DNA of 64,000 nucleotides from Rhabditophanes sp. KR3021 (Eukaryota > Nematoda > Chromadorea > Rhabditida > Alloionematidae). The stretch covers positions 3,720,001-3,784,000 of the forward strand of contig CAUJLY010000004.1 of NCBI GenBank assembly GCA_963281155.1. Direction: 5' to 3'. This document shows positions 1-11,296 of this stretch, piece by piece. The translations under genes and the position numbers were made by a program. The stretch's first letter is position 1; each line of letters opens with the position of its first letter. The notes beneath the pieces are model-generated. The model was given only the letters and a program-made list of their open reading frames with translations, made no database searches and had not been told where the DNA came from.

Positions 1-202
1 TGTTTGGGAGGCTCATTTCTTAATGACATAATTTATCTATACGGAATAATATGTAGGATCAACAATGAACTAAATAGAGGCAATAGAATAAATTAGGATA
101 AAAGAAAGCGTAGACGAATAATTTAATTAATAACGATTTGTTTCGTTGTACATCTAATATTAAACAGTCGGAACGTATATTTACTCCCAATTTACGAAAA
201 TT

Positions 203-1781
203 CTAGGATGTACTCTTTGCCTCCCTGAAAATCACTTTTTTGAATACTGCCTTAAACTTTGTTGAAAAAGTTAAATATATTAAAAGCGTGTAAGAACTTG
301 AAAGATTTACTAGTAAGCATGAAACCTGTAAATATTCCTGTAAAAAAGACTTCCCATATCAACTTACTTCCACTAATATTGAAAAAAAGAATGAATAACT
401 TGTACTCATTATCTCCACAATATTAAGTATCAGGGCAAGGCAATTGCACAGAAGAAACGAAGTCGCAATTGCTACTAGCATTATTGAGGTTGAGTTGTCT
501 TTATGATCTGTAACTTATTATTACATCAATATAATGGATGATATTTGGGAAATTGATAAAAATTGTCAAAACAAACCTAATTTTTTGTGTGATCCATTAA
601 CAACTACTTTGAACGAATGATTAGATGCACTAAGATGTTCAATTAATTGAACGGAGGTTTCTGATGGCGGCTCTTCGTTTTTTGTAATACAAATTTTAGC
701 ATTCTCATCAACAACAGCTGTGCTGCTTCCTAAAGTAACACTTCGACAGCTTACGTTCCGATTGAGAGCATTCTTAGTAGTTGATGCCGAGTTGTTATAG
801 CGAAAACTAAAAGTCGTATTTATCGCAAGATATTTATTATTTTATGGGAAATTATGTAAATTACCTCTCAGCTGCTCTTAAAGTGCAAACGATTTTAAAG
901 TTGACTATAGACAGCAAAGTAAAGGGAATAATAAACATAACAATTGTTGTGATGATGTTTTTGTAAATTAAATTAAAATACCAATTCTGCATAAATTCTG
1001 TAGGCAAAACCATTACCGACTCCCTACAATTATCTTATATTTCTTCATACTCGTTTTAACTCTTTTTGAACTCTTTAAAATGATTTTTATCACTTAACCT
1101 TTTTTGTTGTTTAAGATACTTTTATGTGTTTGTTAAAACTAACTTATTAAAAAAATCACTTTGACATTCTGCAACTCGCAATTCGAAAAGTCTGGGGCTC
1201 ATAAATACAACTGACATTAATAAAGTCACTAATATTGTTCTTCGCACGAATGATGGTCGTGATACGCGGTGCATCGCCTAAAATAAATTCGAAATGATGT
1301 GTGAAAGTTTGTAATTAACTTGCTAGAAATGGGTGGACCAGACCAAAATATCGAAAAATGGATACAAGAACCGTAATGTAAACAGAAAAGAAGTGTGACG
1401 CTTGAGCTATAGGGTACCACCAAATTAATACATAAACTGAATACGACATCAAAGCAAAATTTTCTGAATATTCTGAGACCACCGGTGTTGAATAGACCAA
1501 GAAAGTAGAAATTAATATTATTGCATCAGAGATTGATAATACCATAAAAAACCAATTTATTAATGAACTTCTCATCTAAATATTTTGCATTTTTACTCAG
1601 TTCACACAATCAAACTTACCAGCTTGTTTGAGAATACCAAAATATTTATTATATTACAAATTATTCCGAAGATAACAACTAGTGGTAGTATAAACAAGCG
1701 AAAGTAGATTTGAACTGTATTATATCCATTATTGTCATTGCAAGAAGGTAGCAAATCATTTTCTTTAACAGTTGTAGACAT
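203..1781 (-). CDS. FMRFamide-receptor-like neuropeptide GPCR (7 exons)
   Basis: A seven-transmembrane rhodopsin-family receptor that probably senses an FMRFamide-like peptide at the neuronal plasma membrane. Exons on the minus strand, in order: 1620-1781, 1324-1575, 1160-1277, 865-1033, 577-806, 368-507 and 203-325. All junction phases close. TM1 starts at LFILPLVVIFGIICN and TM3 ends in SIFRYFGLVHPF, where the usual D/E-R-Y is F-R-Y. TM4 is RRTILVTLLMSVVF. TM5 follows NWYFNLIYKN, TM6 is LVAIATSFLLCNC, and TM7 contains VNLSSSYTLLIYLTF followed by a short basic tail. The third intracellular loop (exon 5) is long and polar. Intron 2 uses a GC donor (CTA|GCAAGT). The 1160 donor is the least certain boundary. 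Homology to the C. elegans FRPR group is my recognition of the pattern; the ligand is unknown. Confidence 0.85.
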
Positions 1782-4700
1782 GATACTTAATATGATACTT
1801 AATATTCATGCCACAGACGACTAAAACTAAAATGATAAGAAATTTATAATTACATTTTGAGCTAATAAATTATTAAATAAAACGCAAAATACAAAAAATG
1901 TCATAGCTTTTAATCTAGAAAAATGTACAATTTCCAGATGATGAATTCTCTTTTCATCAGAATTTGATATTCTTTGCCATCTTGGTGGTCATTACTTGAT
2001 TTTTTGGCTGACTACACTTATTCTTTGAACTTTACGTATGAATTCGGCAAAAATAATATTAAAAATGAGACGTAAATTATTTTTAAAATGATTGGAATGA
2101 GCACTTATAAAATGATACAGCATCTACTACCAATGAAACAGCATAGTAATATGAATAATACAACTTTTTACATTCTTGACGAAAAATTCACATAACAATT
2201 ATAACATTGAAATACAATAAAACACATTACAAAATAATGTGTACCAAAATGTTTATTATAACTATTTTTTTACTGTTATAGTTATCAATGAATGAGGTAT
2301 TGAAATTGACTGTAAATGCATATATTAAAGTGATAAAAACATCCATATACTCACAACATTATATTAATATAACAAATATATGTTTTCATAAACTCACTCA
2401 TAACAAAATCTTTATTTTCAAATCCAAGTAGCAACAAAAATTCAACTATTATGCTCCGGATCTTAAGGTGTACACATAACTTTGAATAAATTTTAAACAT
2501 CTATTATTTATTTGGCTCAACACAAAAGTAGAATCTTTTCCTATATACATATATTGTAATGGAATTTAAAGTAGCAAAAAATAAGATGCATAAAAATATC
2601 TTCCTTATATGCAGTATAAAATTCTTTTTAGAGATGATGCGTAGTAAATAATAGATGGATAAATAACTATTCACAAAAGTAATGGTTTAAGTAATTCATG
2701 AAAATAGTCATAAAAATAATTACGATTATCTTTCCTGCCAAAGATTACCATCTCTTTCCATTTACAAATTAATTTACAAAACTAATTGGCAATATATTTT
2801 TTGGATTTAGATAAAATAGCAATTACTTCAAACCAAATAGTAAGATTCATCTTCTTTTGGCTAAAAATAAATATTGAGCTCTAAACAAAATATTTCCCAA
2901 CTACAATTTATCATGGAGACAAGTCCATGATTAATGAGCGGTAATCGAAGTGATCTAAAAAGATATAAATATATGTTTCCTGAAAATAAATGCGCTTTAG
3001 ATAAATCAAACTCAATTGAGTAAAAAATAGGTGTTGACCATCTTAAAAATATAATTATATTGACACTTGACAAAAAACTTATTTTTATTCCTTCTACATA
3101 AAGTAACCGTTATTTGTAAAGATAAAAAATAACCCTAATAAACCAAAGTTTTGAAAAACAAATAACATTTGACTTTTCTTTGTGTTACACTTTTTTAAAT
3201 TGAAAAAGATAACATTTTCTGGAATGTTTTTATCAACGGGCATTTACCTCTTATCAGATTAAAAGAACTAGGCAAGGGATTTTTTCAACCTTTTGTTTTT
3301 ATACAATGTAAGATAAACGACTATATGATAAAACTGAATTTAATTATGAAAATACATATCTTTTTTAAAGTTTTCAAAAAAATATCAAACAATGTAGTTG
3401 TAGTCAAATTTAGTGACATATTGAAAACGAGAGATTTCCCAAAGTCATAAACATTCCAATAATGACGATAAAGTATTTGAGACAGTAATTAAAAAAACAT
3501 CCCAAATGTCTTTGTTGGTAGACAAACTCAATATTCGTGGAATATCTTATTTAAGAATGAATGTTTCAAAGAACTCCATTTTGACACATTTACTTTTATA
3601 TAAGCCTCATTTTTATGGTAGAAAGCTTTTGTATTTATCCTTAAATGTTAAAAACAACTTCATTATTATATCAAAATTTACTTACACGTGTATTACGTCC
3701 GTATTAATTATTTGTACTTATAGAGAGGAAAGATAATTGAGATGTATCTCTTACATAAAAAAGAAACAGTTTATAAGATTTTACAAGTGTTTCAAATGTA
3801 TGCTTACACAAATTTAAAAATTGTGTCAAATTAATTTCTATCATCTTTCTTATAAGTATTATCAAATTATTGTATCACTCTCTATAAGCGAAAGATGTTG
3901 TTATTACTTCTAATATACACATATGGATTATCAAAATTTGATTAAGGAAGTTTTTTTATATGAAGAATTTGTTTGGAAATATAAATATAAAATACCATAA
4001 AAGTTAATTAATAAATAACATGTTTGTGTGGTTTTAATAAATCTTTTCACATACTTAAACTTTAACCTTCATCTTAAAGTAAGATGTATGATTTAAAGAA
4101 TTTTTGTTATTATTAATGTGTGAAAATGATACTTTTGATGAACTAGTTAAAGGACTCAAAAAAGTACCGAATAATTATCTCTTGAACACAAACATCAAAC
4201 TAGTTTAGTATATATCAATTACCAAGTCCGTTATGAAATGTGTGCGAATTGAGAGAAAAAGTCCAAATACCTTTAATAAGTGAAGATGCTTTGTGTTAAT
4301 GCTGACAATTTTGTAACAGGAGTCAGACGGTTATAAATATATAAATTACAGTTTTTTAATGATTCCAACCTCACGTCTCCACTTGTCATAAGACGCACTA
4401 CTAACAAGCTTATCCTTAATAACTTATCTAGATACAGCCATCTAAGTTTTGAAATTTTTTAAAGGTTGTATTTGATTTTGAGGACAACAAATGACCCTTA
4501 CATTGTGTCTATCAAGAAAGAGAGTACCGAACTCAAATATTTATAATGGTTTTGTCAGGCCGCATTTTGAACTTACATCAAATCTAATTGGTCTTAACAT
4601 CCCAAATGTTGAGATATACAAAACGGTGTAGATACTCGGAAAGAATTTAGGTTATAATGTTGAACAACGAGAAAAACAAACATTTAGCATTAAATTAAAG

Positions 4701-5253
4701 GGGCAGCCACTTATCCCACGTTAGCCATTGCTTTATCAAAACAGTACACACCTAGACATTGTCCGAAATGATATTTTTAGGTTGCTTCATTAAAAGCATA
4801 CACGGAGGACTTACTTACTTCTCTTCTATATCAATAATAGTATATGAATTATTTCGGGTCATTAGTTACAGACCTTAACTTAATATTTTGGTTGCTATCA
4901 TCATCTCACATAATTCTCCTCCCTATGTTGGTAATTCTTAAAATAACTGACTTACTATGACAGGTCTCTGACCACAACATTTATTCGCTTTGTTGAACTT
5001 TAAATCTGCAGCATATAAGCTTATCAGCACGAATCATTCCCCTAAATAAGGACGATAATTTGAGCTAAGGAGATCATTTCTTGGTCCTTTTATATGAATC
5101 ATCTAATCAAACGCCCAATTCTTACAAAAATATCATTCATCAAAATAGTTTACATTTATTAACTCATTACATTCACTATAACTTCATTCACTATCATTTA
5201 GATTCTTGTTATAGATATATACAACATTTAAAACATATTATTTATACCTAATA
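1782..5253. other. Intergenic, AT-rich, no gene seen
   Basis: Both strands are dominated by stops. The only open stretches (for example 2861-3073 and 3506-3736) are low-complexity with no recognisable domain. From about 4370 to 5110 the composition is less AT-rich but every frame is broken, so this could be an old relic. Upstream control of the ShKT gene at 5254 presumably lies at the right end. Confidence 0.5.
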
Positions 5254-6600
5254 ATGTTCAAAAAAGTATTTATTATTCTGATTTTAACAATCTCAGTTAC
5301 TTCTTTTTCATTGTCTAATCCTTTCAAAAATGAAGAATATAGCTGCAAAGGTATCTATTATAATGACTAGTAAGTACTTACAATTATCCACATTCTTCTA
5401 GATTTGGACCCTGACTGCCCCAGCAGAAAAGTATTCTGCGATCATGAAGCATACAAAGCAATCATGCATCTAAAATGCAGTATGGTAAGCAAATGTTTCT
5501 TCACACATGAGTTAATGACATTTTGATAGACTTGCAATGCTTGCGAAGAAGTATCTAAAATGATTGAAGAAATGGAAGCCGAGGAAACAGGTGAAGGTGA
5601 TAATAAGCTTCCATGGACTCATGGAGGTTCCAAAGAAAATGAAATTGAGGAAGAAGAGCAAGAGCAAGTTGAAGAAGAAAACGAGGATGTAACCGATGAA
5701 ACTCCTGAAAATGAAGTGACTGAAGAAGAACAAACACACCCAACAGAAGAGCCAGAAATTTCAGAAAATGTTGATGAAGAAATAGTAACTAGTGAACCTG
5801 ATATTGAAACAATTCAAGAAGAAGAAGAAGTCACTGAGAAGCCAGTTGTAGTTGAGGCGAAAAAAATAGTACCAACACTCACACCTAAAACTGAAGTTGC
5901 CAAGGTTGCACTTGGTCCTTGGAGCAAGTATGCTACTAGACAAACTCAGAAGGCAGGCTCCATTATAAAACCCAAAATGTCAATTACCGAAAGAATAATT
6001 CAGCAAGAAATTGAAAAGAGATGTGTTGATGATGGAAAAGATTGCTTGGCAAGTAAAGATTTATGTACTAGCATTACATACGGTGAAATTATAAGAAAAT
6101 CATGCATGAAGACATGTGGTGTATGTACTGTTAAATCCATGTCAACCAGTGAATACAAGCCTCTTGTCGACAAACCACTCAAGCGTGGAAATGACTATTA
6201 CAAAACATGGATTAAAAATATGGCAACATCCCCCAAACCAGTCATCATTACCGTTGATGATGTCAGAAAAGCCTCTTTGAAATTGAACGCATTAAACAAA
6301 AAAACTGTCACGAAGCCAGTTGCTTCGCCGAGACGAGGATCACCAATTGGTGAATCAAACATCAGATCATCCGAAAATATCATTAGAGGTCGCCCATCTA
6401 ATATAAAATTACCTTCTGGTGGAGAACGTTTTCCTGGTGGCAGAGGACCAAACCCATATGCAGTTAGAGGATCTCCACAAGCACCTCAATGTATTGATAT
6501 CGGAGTTGATTGTGTGAATAAACAAGCTCTCTGTAATAATAAAAATTATCATAATGTAATGGAAAAGATGTGTAAGCGGTCATGTGGATGGTGCTCTTAG
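5254..6600 (+). CDS. Secreted three-ShKT-domain protein with acidic linker
   Basis: A predicted secreted 416-residue protein. Exons are 5254-5350, 5402-5484 and 5530-6600, with phases 1 and 0 closing correctly. A hydrophobic signal peptide (KKVFIILILTISVTSFS) opens the protein. ShKT domain 1 is split over all three exons and keeps six cysteines spaced 6-6-12-3-2. A long acidic, E/T-rich linker follows (residues about 70-170), then ShKT domain 2 near residues 224-258 (from RCVDDGKDC) and ShKT domain 3 at the extreme C-terminus (CIDIGVDC to CKRSCGWCS). ShKT (SXC) modules are common in nematode cuticle, surface-coat and secreted enzyme proteins and can bind ion channels. No catalytic domain is present, so function is open. 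The start is the only ATG giving a signal peptide. Confidence 0.88.
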
Positions 6601-7362
6601 GACAAATGGTAATTCAATACTATAACAAACAGAAAACTCTGGTACAGATCATAATAATTAATAAAATAATTAAAATATAAAAAGAATCAGTTAATTTAAT
6701 ATATTTATTACTTATCTCTCATGAAGATATACTTATTTTCAAGTTGTTTAATAAAATTTTATTCAAATATTGGACATCTAATTGTTAAGAAACTTAAGCA
6801 CAAGTAGCAATACTTTATCGAAATCAATTTGATACTAATCTTTGTCACTCGTAATATATAACATAATATCACTTAAAAAATGCTTTTATTAACTCGAAAT
6901 AAACATAAAAACTTTTATTTGCTCTAGTTAGAAAAACTTTCATTACTTTTAAATAGAAAACTTTTATTAGTTCCAAATATAAAAACGTTTAGTAGTTTCA
7001 AATACAAAATCTTTTATTAGTTTCAAATACAAAAGCATTTATTATTTTCAAATAGAAATTGCTTGATATCGCATTTAATGAATGACGAGTTTTCTTTTCA
7101 TAAAGCAAGTTTATCAAATATATTCGTTAGGTATGTATTATACTTCTTTATATCATAATATACGTCGAATACTTCTGAAATTAGATATTTACGATAAATA
7201 AATACTTATAATCAAAACACATTTGGCGTAATTAAAAATAATCCTAGGAAATAGCAGATAAACAGCGATTTTGCCTAAGTTATTAAAGGGTATGTTAATG
7301 CATATTAACTATAAAGTGATAAAGTCATTTATTATGATTCCGTACAAATTGTATATTGCTGA
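6601..7362. other. Intergenic, AT-rich with a tandem repeat
   Basis: Convergent 3' flank of the ShKT and CAP genes. Apart from the tandem repeat annotated separately, I see only AT-rich sequence. AATAAA-like motifs around 6660 could serve 3'-end formation. Confidence 0.5.
6905..7060. repeat. Degenerate ~25-nt tandem repeat, about six units
   Basis: Successive units resemble CTTTTATTAGTTTCAAATAC followed by AAAA. They diverge by several substitutions each but hold a period near 25 nt. The array lies between the 3' ends of two convergent genes. It is a minisatellite with no coding frame. Confidence 0.75.
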
Positions 7363-7907
7363 TTAAACCTTTTTAGGAAAAACATTCTCTTTGAATTGTC
7401 CCAGGTAATTTCCCGGAGGCGAATAATTGCAAACAATGTATGCCGCACCGTTTGCAACGGCAATACCAAACCCAACTTGCCTTGAATTCTTCCAAACTAG
7501 TTGAGTAAAATGGCCAGTGGTTGGAGTAAATACACCTTTTTTGAAGTCATAATCTTTCACTTCATTGTACCACATGTCTACGGCTGTTCCGGCAATGCTG
7601 GAAGATGCAAATGCGAGGTTCTCACCATATCCAGTTCCAGTACTGTGTTTTAAACCCTTTATTACCGTTGCCAGTTTGACAGCATAATCTTGCGCCACTT
7701 TCTCAATTGTTGCGTTGACTGTAACCGGATCAACTTGATGTGCTTTTCTATAGGAATTGGTTTGGGCTAAGAACTAAAAATAAAATACATATTTTACGCA
7801 AATCATTGTATTATAACCTTTTTCTTGAGAGCTGCAATATTAATAGCACCATTAACAATACATACTAATATCAATAGAGCAAAAATAAATCTAGTTATTT
7901 GAATCAT
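7363..7907 (-). CDS. CAP/SCP-TAPS family secreted protein (GAPR-1-like)
   Basis: A 166-residue CAP-superfamily protein encoded by exons 7818-7907 and 7363-7773 (phase 0). A signal peptide (ITRFIFALLILVCIVNG) precedes the domain. CAP signatures are visible: NSYRKAHQVDP near the N-terminus, the conserved His in GLKHSTG, GENLAFASS, the CAP1 motif GHFTQLVWKNSRQVGFG, and YIVCNYSPPGNYLGQF. The active-site-like His/Glu/His constellation is therefore retained. The length fits a minimal single-domain member like GLIPR2 rather than two-domain hookworm ASPs. The role may be secreted sterol/lipid binding or immune modulation, but neither can be assigned from sequence alone. A TATA box sits about 55 nt upstream of the start codon. 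Confidence 0.92.
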
Positions 7908-7961
7908 GTTCAAAAATGGTATGACGAATCAATTCCAATATATCAACTGATTTTCAAATCC

Positions 7962-7970
7962 CTTATATAT
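7962..7970 (-). promoter_or_regulatory. TATA box of the CAP gene
   Basis: The minus strand reads TATATAAGG here, about 55-60 nt before the CAP start codon. That spacing leaves room for initiation and a short 5' UTR. The assignment rests on position and consensus only. Confidence 0.5.
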
Positions 7971-8617
7971 TTTTATTTGAACAAAGAAGATGATAACTCT
8001 TATCTGTTATAGTTTGATAAAATATACATATTGCATTATAATATTTTATCAAAATAAACTTTCCAAGTACTTCAATTTTTGTTTACCCATTTCCTGATCA
8101 AAAAATTAATAACTTATTGACTTGAAGGTTATTTAATTATTAGGGCTGGTGAAGTACTACATCATTATAATAGTACATAGTACATCAACAAAAACATGCC
8201 TAAAGATGTCTTAAAATTAATTGAAAAGATTAAATATTCGAATAACATGTAAAGGTGATAAAATTATTATTTAATGAAAAGTTAATTCCGTCCATTTGCA
8301 TAAAAACAATCTTAAAATGCACTTCTTCTAAAAATCCGAAGAGGAATCCCAACTGGCCGCTCGTAATTTAATTCTAATGGGGTAAAAAATGCATTCATTA
8401 TGACCTGAAATATTACTAATTTGTAGTATTTGGTAGAAATGGCAAATCATTTCGTCAAGACAAGAAATAATTGTATGGGTAATTCTTTTATGTTACATTT
8501 TCAGTGTGTTTTGAATAAATAAAATTTATAAATATATTAACTCTAATGCACGCGTACTTATTTGTACATATTTAATAGCAATAGTTTCTTCAGTGAATTG
8601 AACTCTTTTTCCTTGAG
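7971..8617. other. Intergenic, nothing recognised
   Basis: AT-rich upstream flank of the CAP gene. I see no open frame with protein-like composition and no repeat. Confidence 0.45.
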
Positions 8618-8925
8618 CAGATGCTCTGTTGACGAACAAGCACTCCATTTGATTCAGCAATTGGATGCAGAAACACTAAAGTCAATCTTTTGAAAGACGT
8701 TGAACAAAGAGTATCTCTTTACGACTGTGGTGTTCTTTCAAGATTCATAACTTTGAATAATTATGTCAATAGAAATGAGCATGCATTGGAGTCTCAAGAG
8801 TTCCAGAGCATGTCAAGAACGCTATCGATCTCTATGAAAAGCTTGAAATAGACAATATTTGAGATGCACTGTGGAAGAGAGTATGATAAAGCTGAAGAAA
8901 CGAAAACACATTATATTCGTCTTAT
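8618..8925 (+). pseudogene. Eroded coding relic, family unknown
   Basis: Three protein-like stretches follow one another in different frames. One begins CSVDEQALHLIQQLDAETLK. The next runs VNLLKDVEQRVSLYDCGVLS onward to a stop near 8850. The third is EHVKNAIDLYEKLEIDNI. Each transition is repaired by restoring one base (a G after AAG, a C after TTC), so these look like pieces of a single ancestral frame. The composition (charged, helical) contrasts with the surrounding AT-rich sequence. No start, splice sites or domain could be identified. It could also be unannotated exons of a living gene. Confidence 0.4.
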
Positions 8926-9001
8926 TATTCACTAATTTTATTTGTAATGCATTTTATTTGTAATATGTTTTATTTTTAATAAATTTTATTCTAAATTAAT
9001 T

Positions 9002-10992
9002 TTATCGCAAATTCATAGTTGCATAAATTTGCCATTTCTTGATTTTTTTTTCATAGTACTTCCTTTGACATAATATCGCTATAATTGCTATAACGAATGA
9101 AATAATGCTTAAAGCAATAAATGTAATTAGAGGAAATAGTGTTGACGGACAAGTTTTTTGAATTGTCTGAATATTCGGATTGCTCAAACCATTTGCTTTT
9201 ATTGCATCGTCTTTGGACACTAAAAAATCAGACATTAGACTCTTGTTTATCAAAATGTATTTTACAGTTATACTCTATTACTTAATTACAAAGTGTTACC
9301 AGTATGAATAGTAAACTTGTGATATTTTTCATACTATCTTTGAATAAGTTTCAATTATACATTACAAACTAAACAACTAATTTTGACTTATGAAGTACAA
9401 GATACCGACTTTGTTTGATCATTTACATACTATTCAAAATTAACAAAGACAAATAAAATTTCCACCTAGTCTCTTGTAATTTTGAATACGAAAAACTTAC
9501 ATATTATTAACTGATCTGCAACTACATCTAGCGTAATTGTTTTATCAGTGTCACTAATCTTTGCACGAAGAGGTGTGGGTTCTTGAAAAAAATTGCCTTG
9601 CATTGCTGACGAAATTGGAACACGGTTTAATGCAAAGCTGGGGGTTGTCCGCTGAAGCACTCCTTGAATGATATCCCTTGTATTTCGAATTTCTTGATAA
9701 TTTCTTTGTGCATATGATTCAGGATTGCCTTCATACCTTTGATAATTAGCTATATTTTCGAAGTTTTGATATAATTGTGGTTTGGGAGTTACACCACTAA
9801 ATTTTGGCTGAAAATTCCCGCCGAAAAATCTACTGTCCGGAATTATTTGCTGTTGTGTTGGAGCTTGATTAGGAGGTTGGGTAATTATTTGAGCCGCCTG
9901 ACTTAAGGTTTGAGGTTGTGCGATCATATGATTTGAAGGTTGATTTAAAATTTGTGGTTGTGATTGGGCTTGAAACAAATTTTCGTCAGTTACATCGAAG
10001 GGTCTTCCCTGAATTGTATCTTCAATTAAATTAACTAACGGAATAGATGGTTGTCTGTTTGGAGTTAAAACTGGCATTATTGGACCTCCTTCGGTTGGCA
10101 GCTTTATATAATTACAAACTGGGGGAGTTATACCCTCACATCCATTCAATACCTTCCTGCAAAGTGTAATTTGACAAGAAAAGAAAACAGACATTTGATC
10201 AGCAAATTTGAATGCAGATATAGGAGCATATACAGAGTTTAAACTAGAGCTATAGTTAAGTGGTTGTAAAAGAGACTTATCGGTAATACATCCTCTATTA
10301 TCAATTATTGTGAATGAGTTTTGAACAGCATCTTTAACAATACATGTATGTACAAGCATTCCCATTTCATTGCTCTCACAACTCCATTTGTGATAGAGTA
10401 AATCCCCTATTGATGCAAATTGAACAGAAGATCCATTTTCCGATCCTGACAACACTTGATAACTACAAATTGGCTGGGTTTGAACTGGATCATTATCAAT
10501 ATTTGTAACATTTAAGTCACTGACTTGCAAAGAATGACTCAAAATAGTTCCAGCATCCGTTCTATTTTCTCGGAAAAAACAGTTTATTGAGTATGCCTGG
10601 TCAGCATCAGTCAAAAACATTTTGTGATTTTGCACAACAACAATAACATTATAATTGATGCCGGGAGGTTCTAATGAACGCTCCTTTTTGACATTACACT
10701 CACTTTTGTAAGGTATATGAAAGAAAAAAGGATGTGAAATTAGATATGAAGAATAATCGAGATGGCAATATTGCGAGAAGAAGTACCCCTTTACGTACAC
10801 GTGACCACTGAAAGAACCTGTAGGGCTAAAGTGTATTCTTAAGCCTTCTTCATTACACTCCTGTAAATATTTAGGTATAATTTTAATTTAAGTGTGCTTA
10901 GTACTTACAAGCTTTGGTCCAATAACAATGTTGCCGAATACAAAAAACCTAAATGATAAGATAGCGACAAAAGATGCATAACAATTTTTCAT
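9002..10992 (-). CDS. Cuticlin-like ZP-domain transmembrane protein
   Basis: A 553-residue protein in exons 10909-10992, 9501-10860 and 9002-9219 (phases 0 and 1). A signal peptide begins KNCYASFVAILSF. A zona pellucida domain spans roughly residues 29-280, with conserved features in order: ECNEEGLRIHF, VYVKGYFFSQYC, YSINCFFRE, a block reading IGDLLYHKWSCES, the LVHTCIVKD and DNRGC elements, AFKFADQMSVFFSCQITLC, and GCEGITPPVC. A Gln/Pro/Asn-rich linker follows (about 300-460). A single membrane span (LITFIALSIISFVIAIIAIL) and a short basic tail sit in the last exon. This matches nematode cuticlins, extracellular-matrix polymerising proteins cleaved before the membrane anchor. No clear furin site was found by eye. 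Confidence 0.9.
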
Positions 10993-11296
10993 CCTCACAA
11001 TTCGTACAAATGATTTTATCCTGAATGACATTATATGTTTATCTAGACAAATTGTGTAGCATACCCCGGAGCATCAAAGCTTTCAAATTTTCATAATCCT
11101 GAACATTTATTTTTGCCTATTGTTAAAAATACAGAGAAGGTTATTTGTTTCAAAACAGACATTTCAGGTTGTTTGCCTTGAGGATGACCTTAAACTATTG
11201 AAATAATAATTTTTAAATAAACTGTAAAACGAAACCAATTTTTAATGTAATTCTATTTATAAAATCATGTTTTTAAATAATCTCATCAAAGGAAAG
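10993..11296. other. Short intergenic gap
   Basis: Lies between the ZP gene start and the MIPEP stop, which point the same way. It holds the presumed ZP promoter. I see no further feature. Confidence 0.4.

Noticed and set aside
2861..3736. Open frames at 2861-3073 (-) and 3506-3736 (+)
   Set aside because: Low-complexity, rich in I/L/F/Y/S as expected from AT-rich DNA. No splice context, domain or codon signal.
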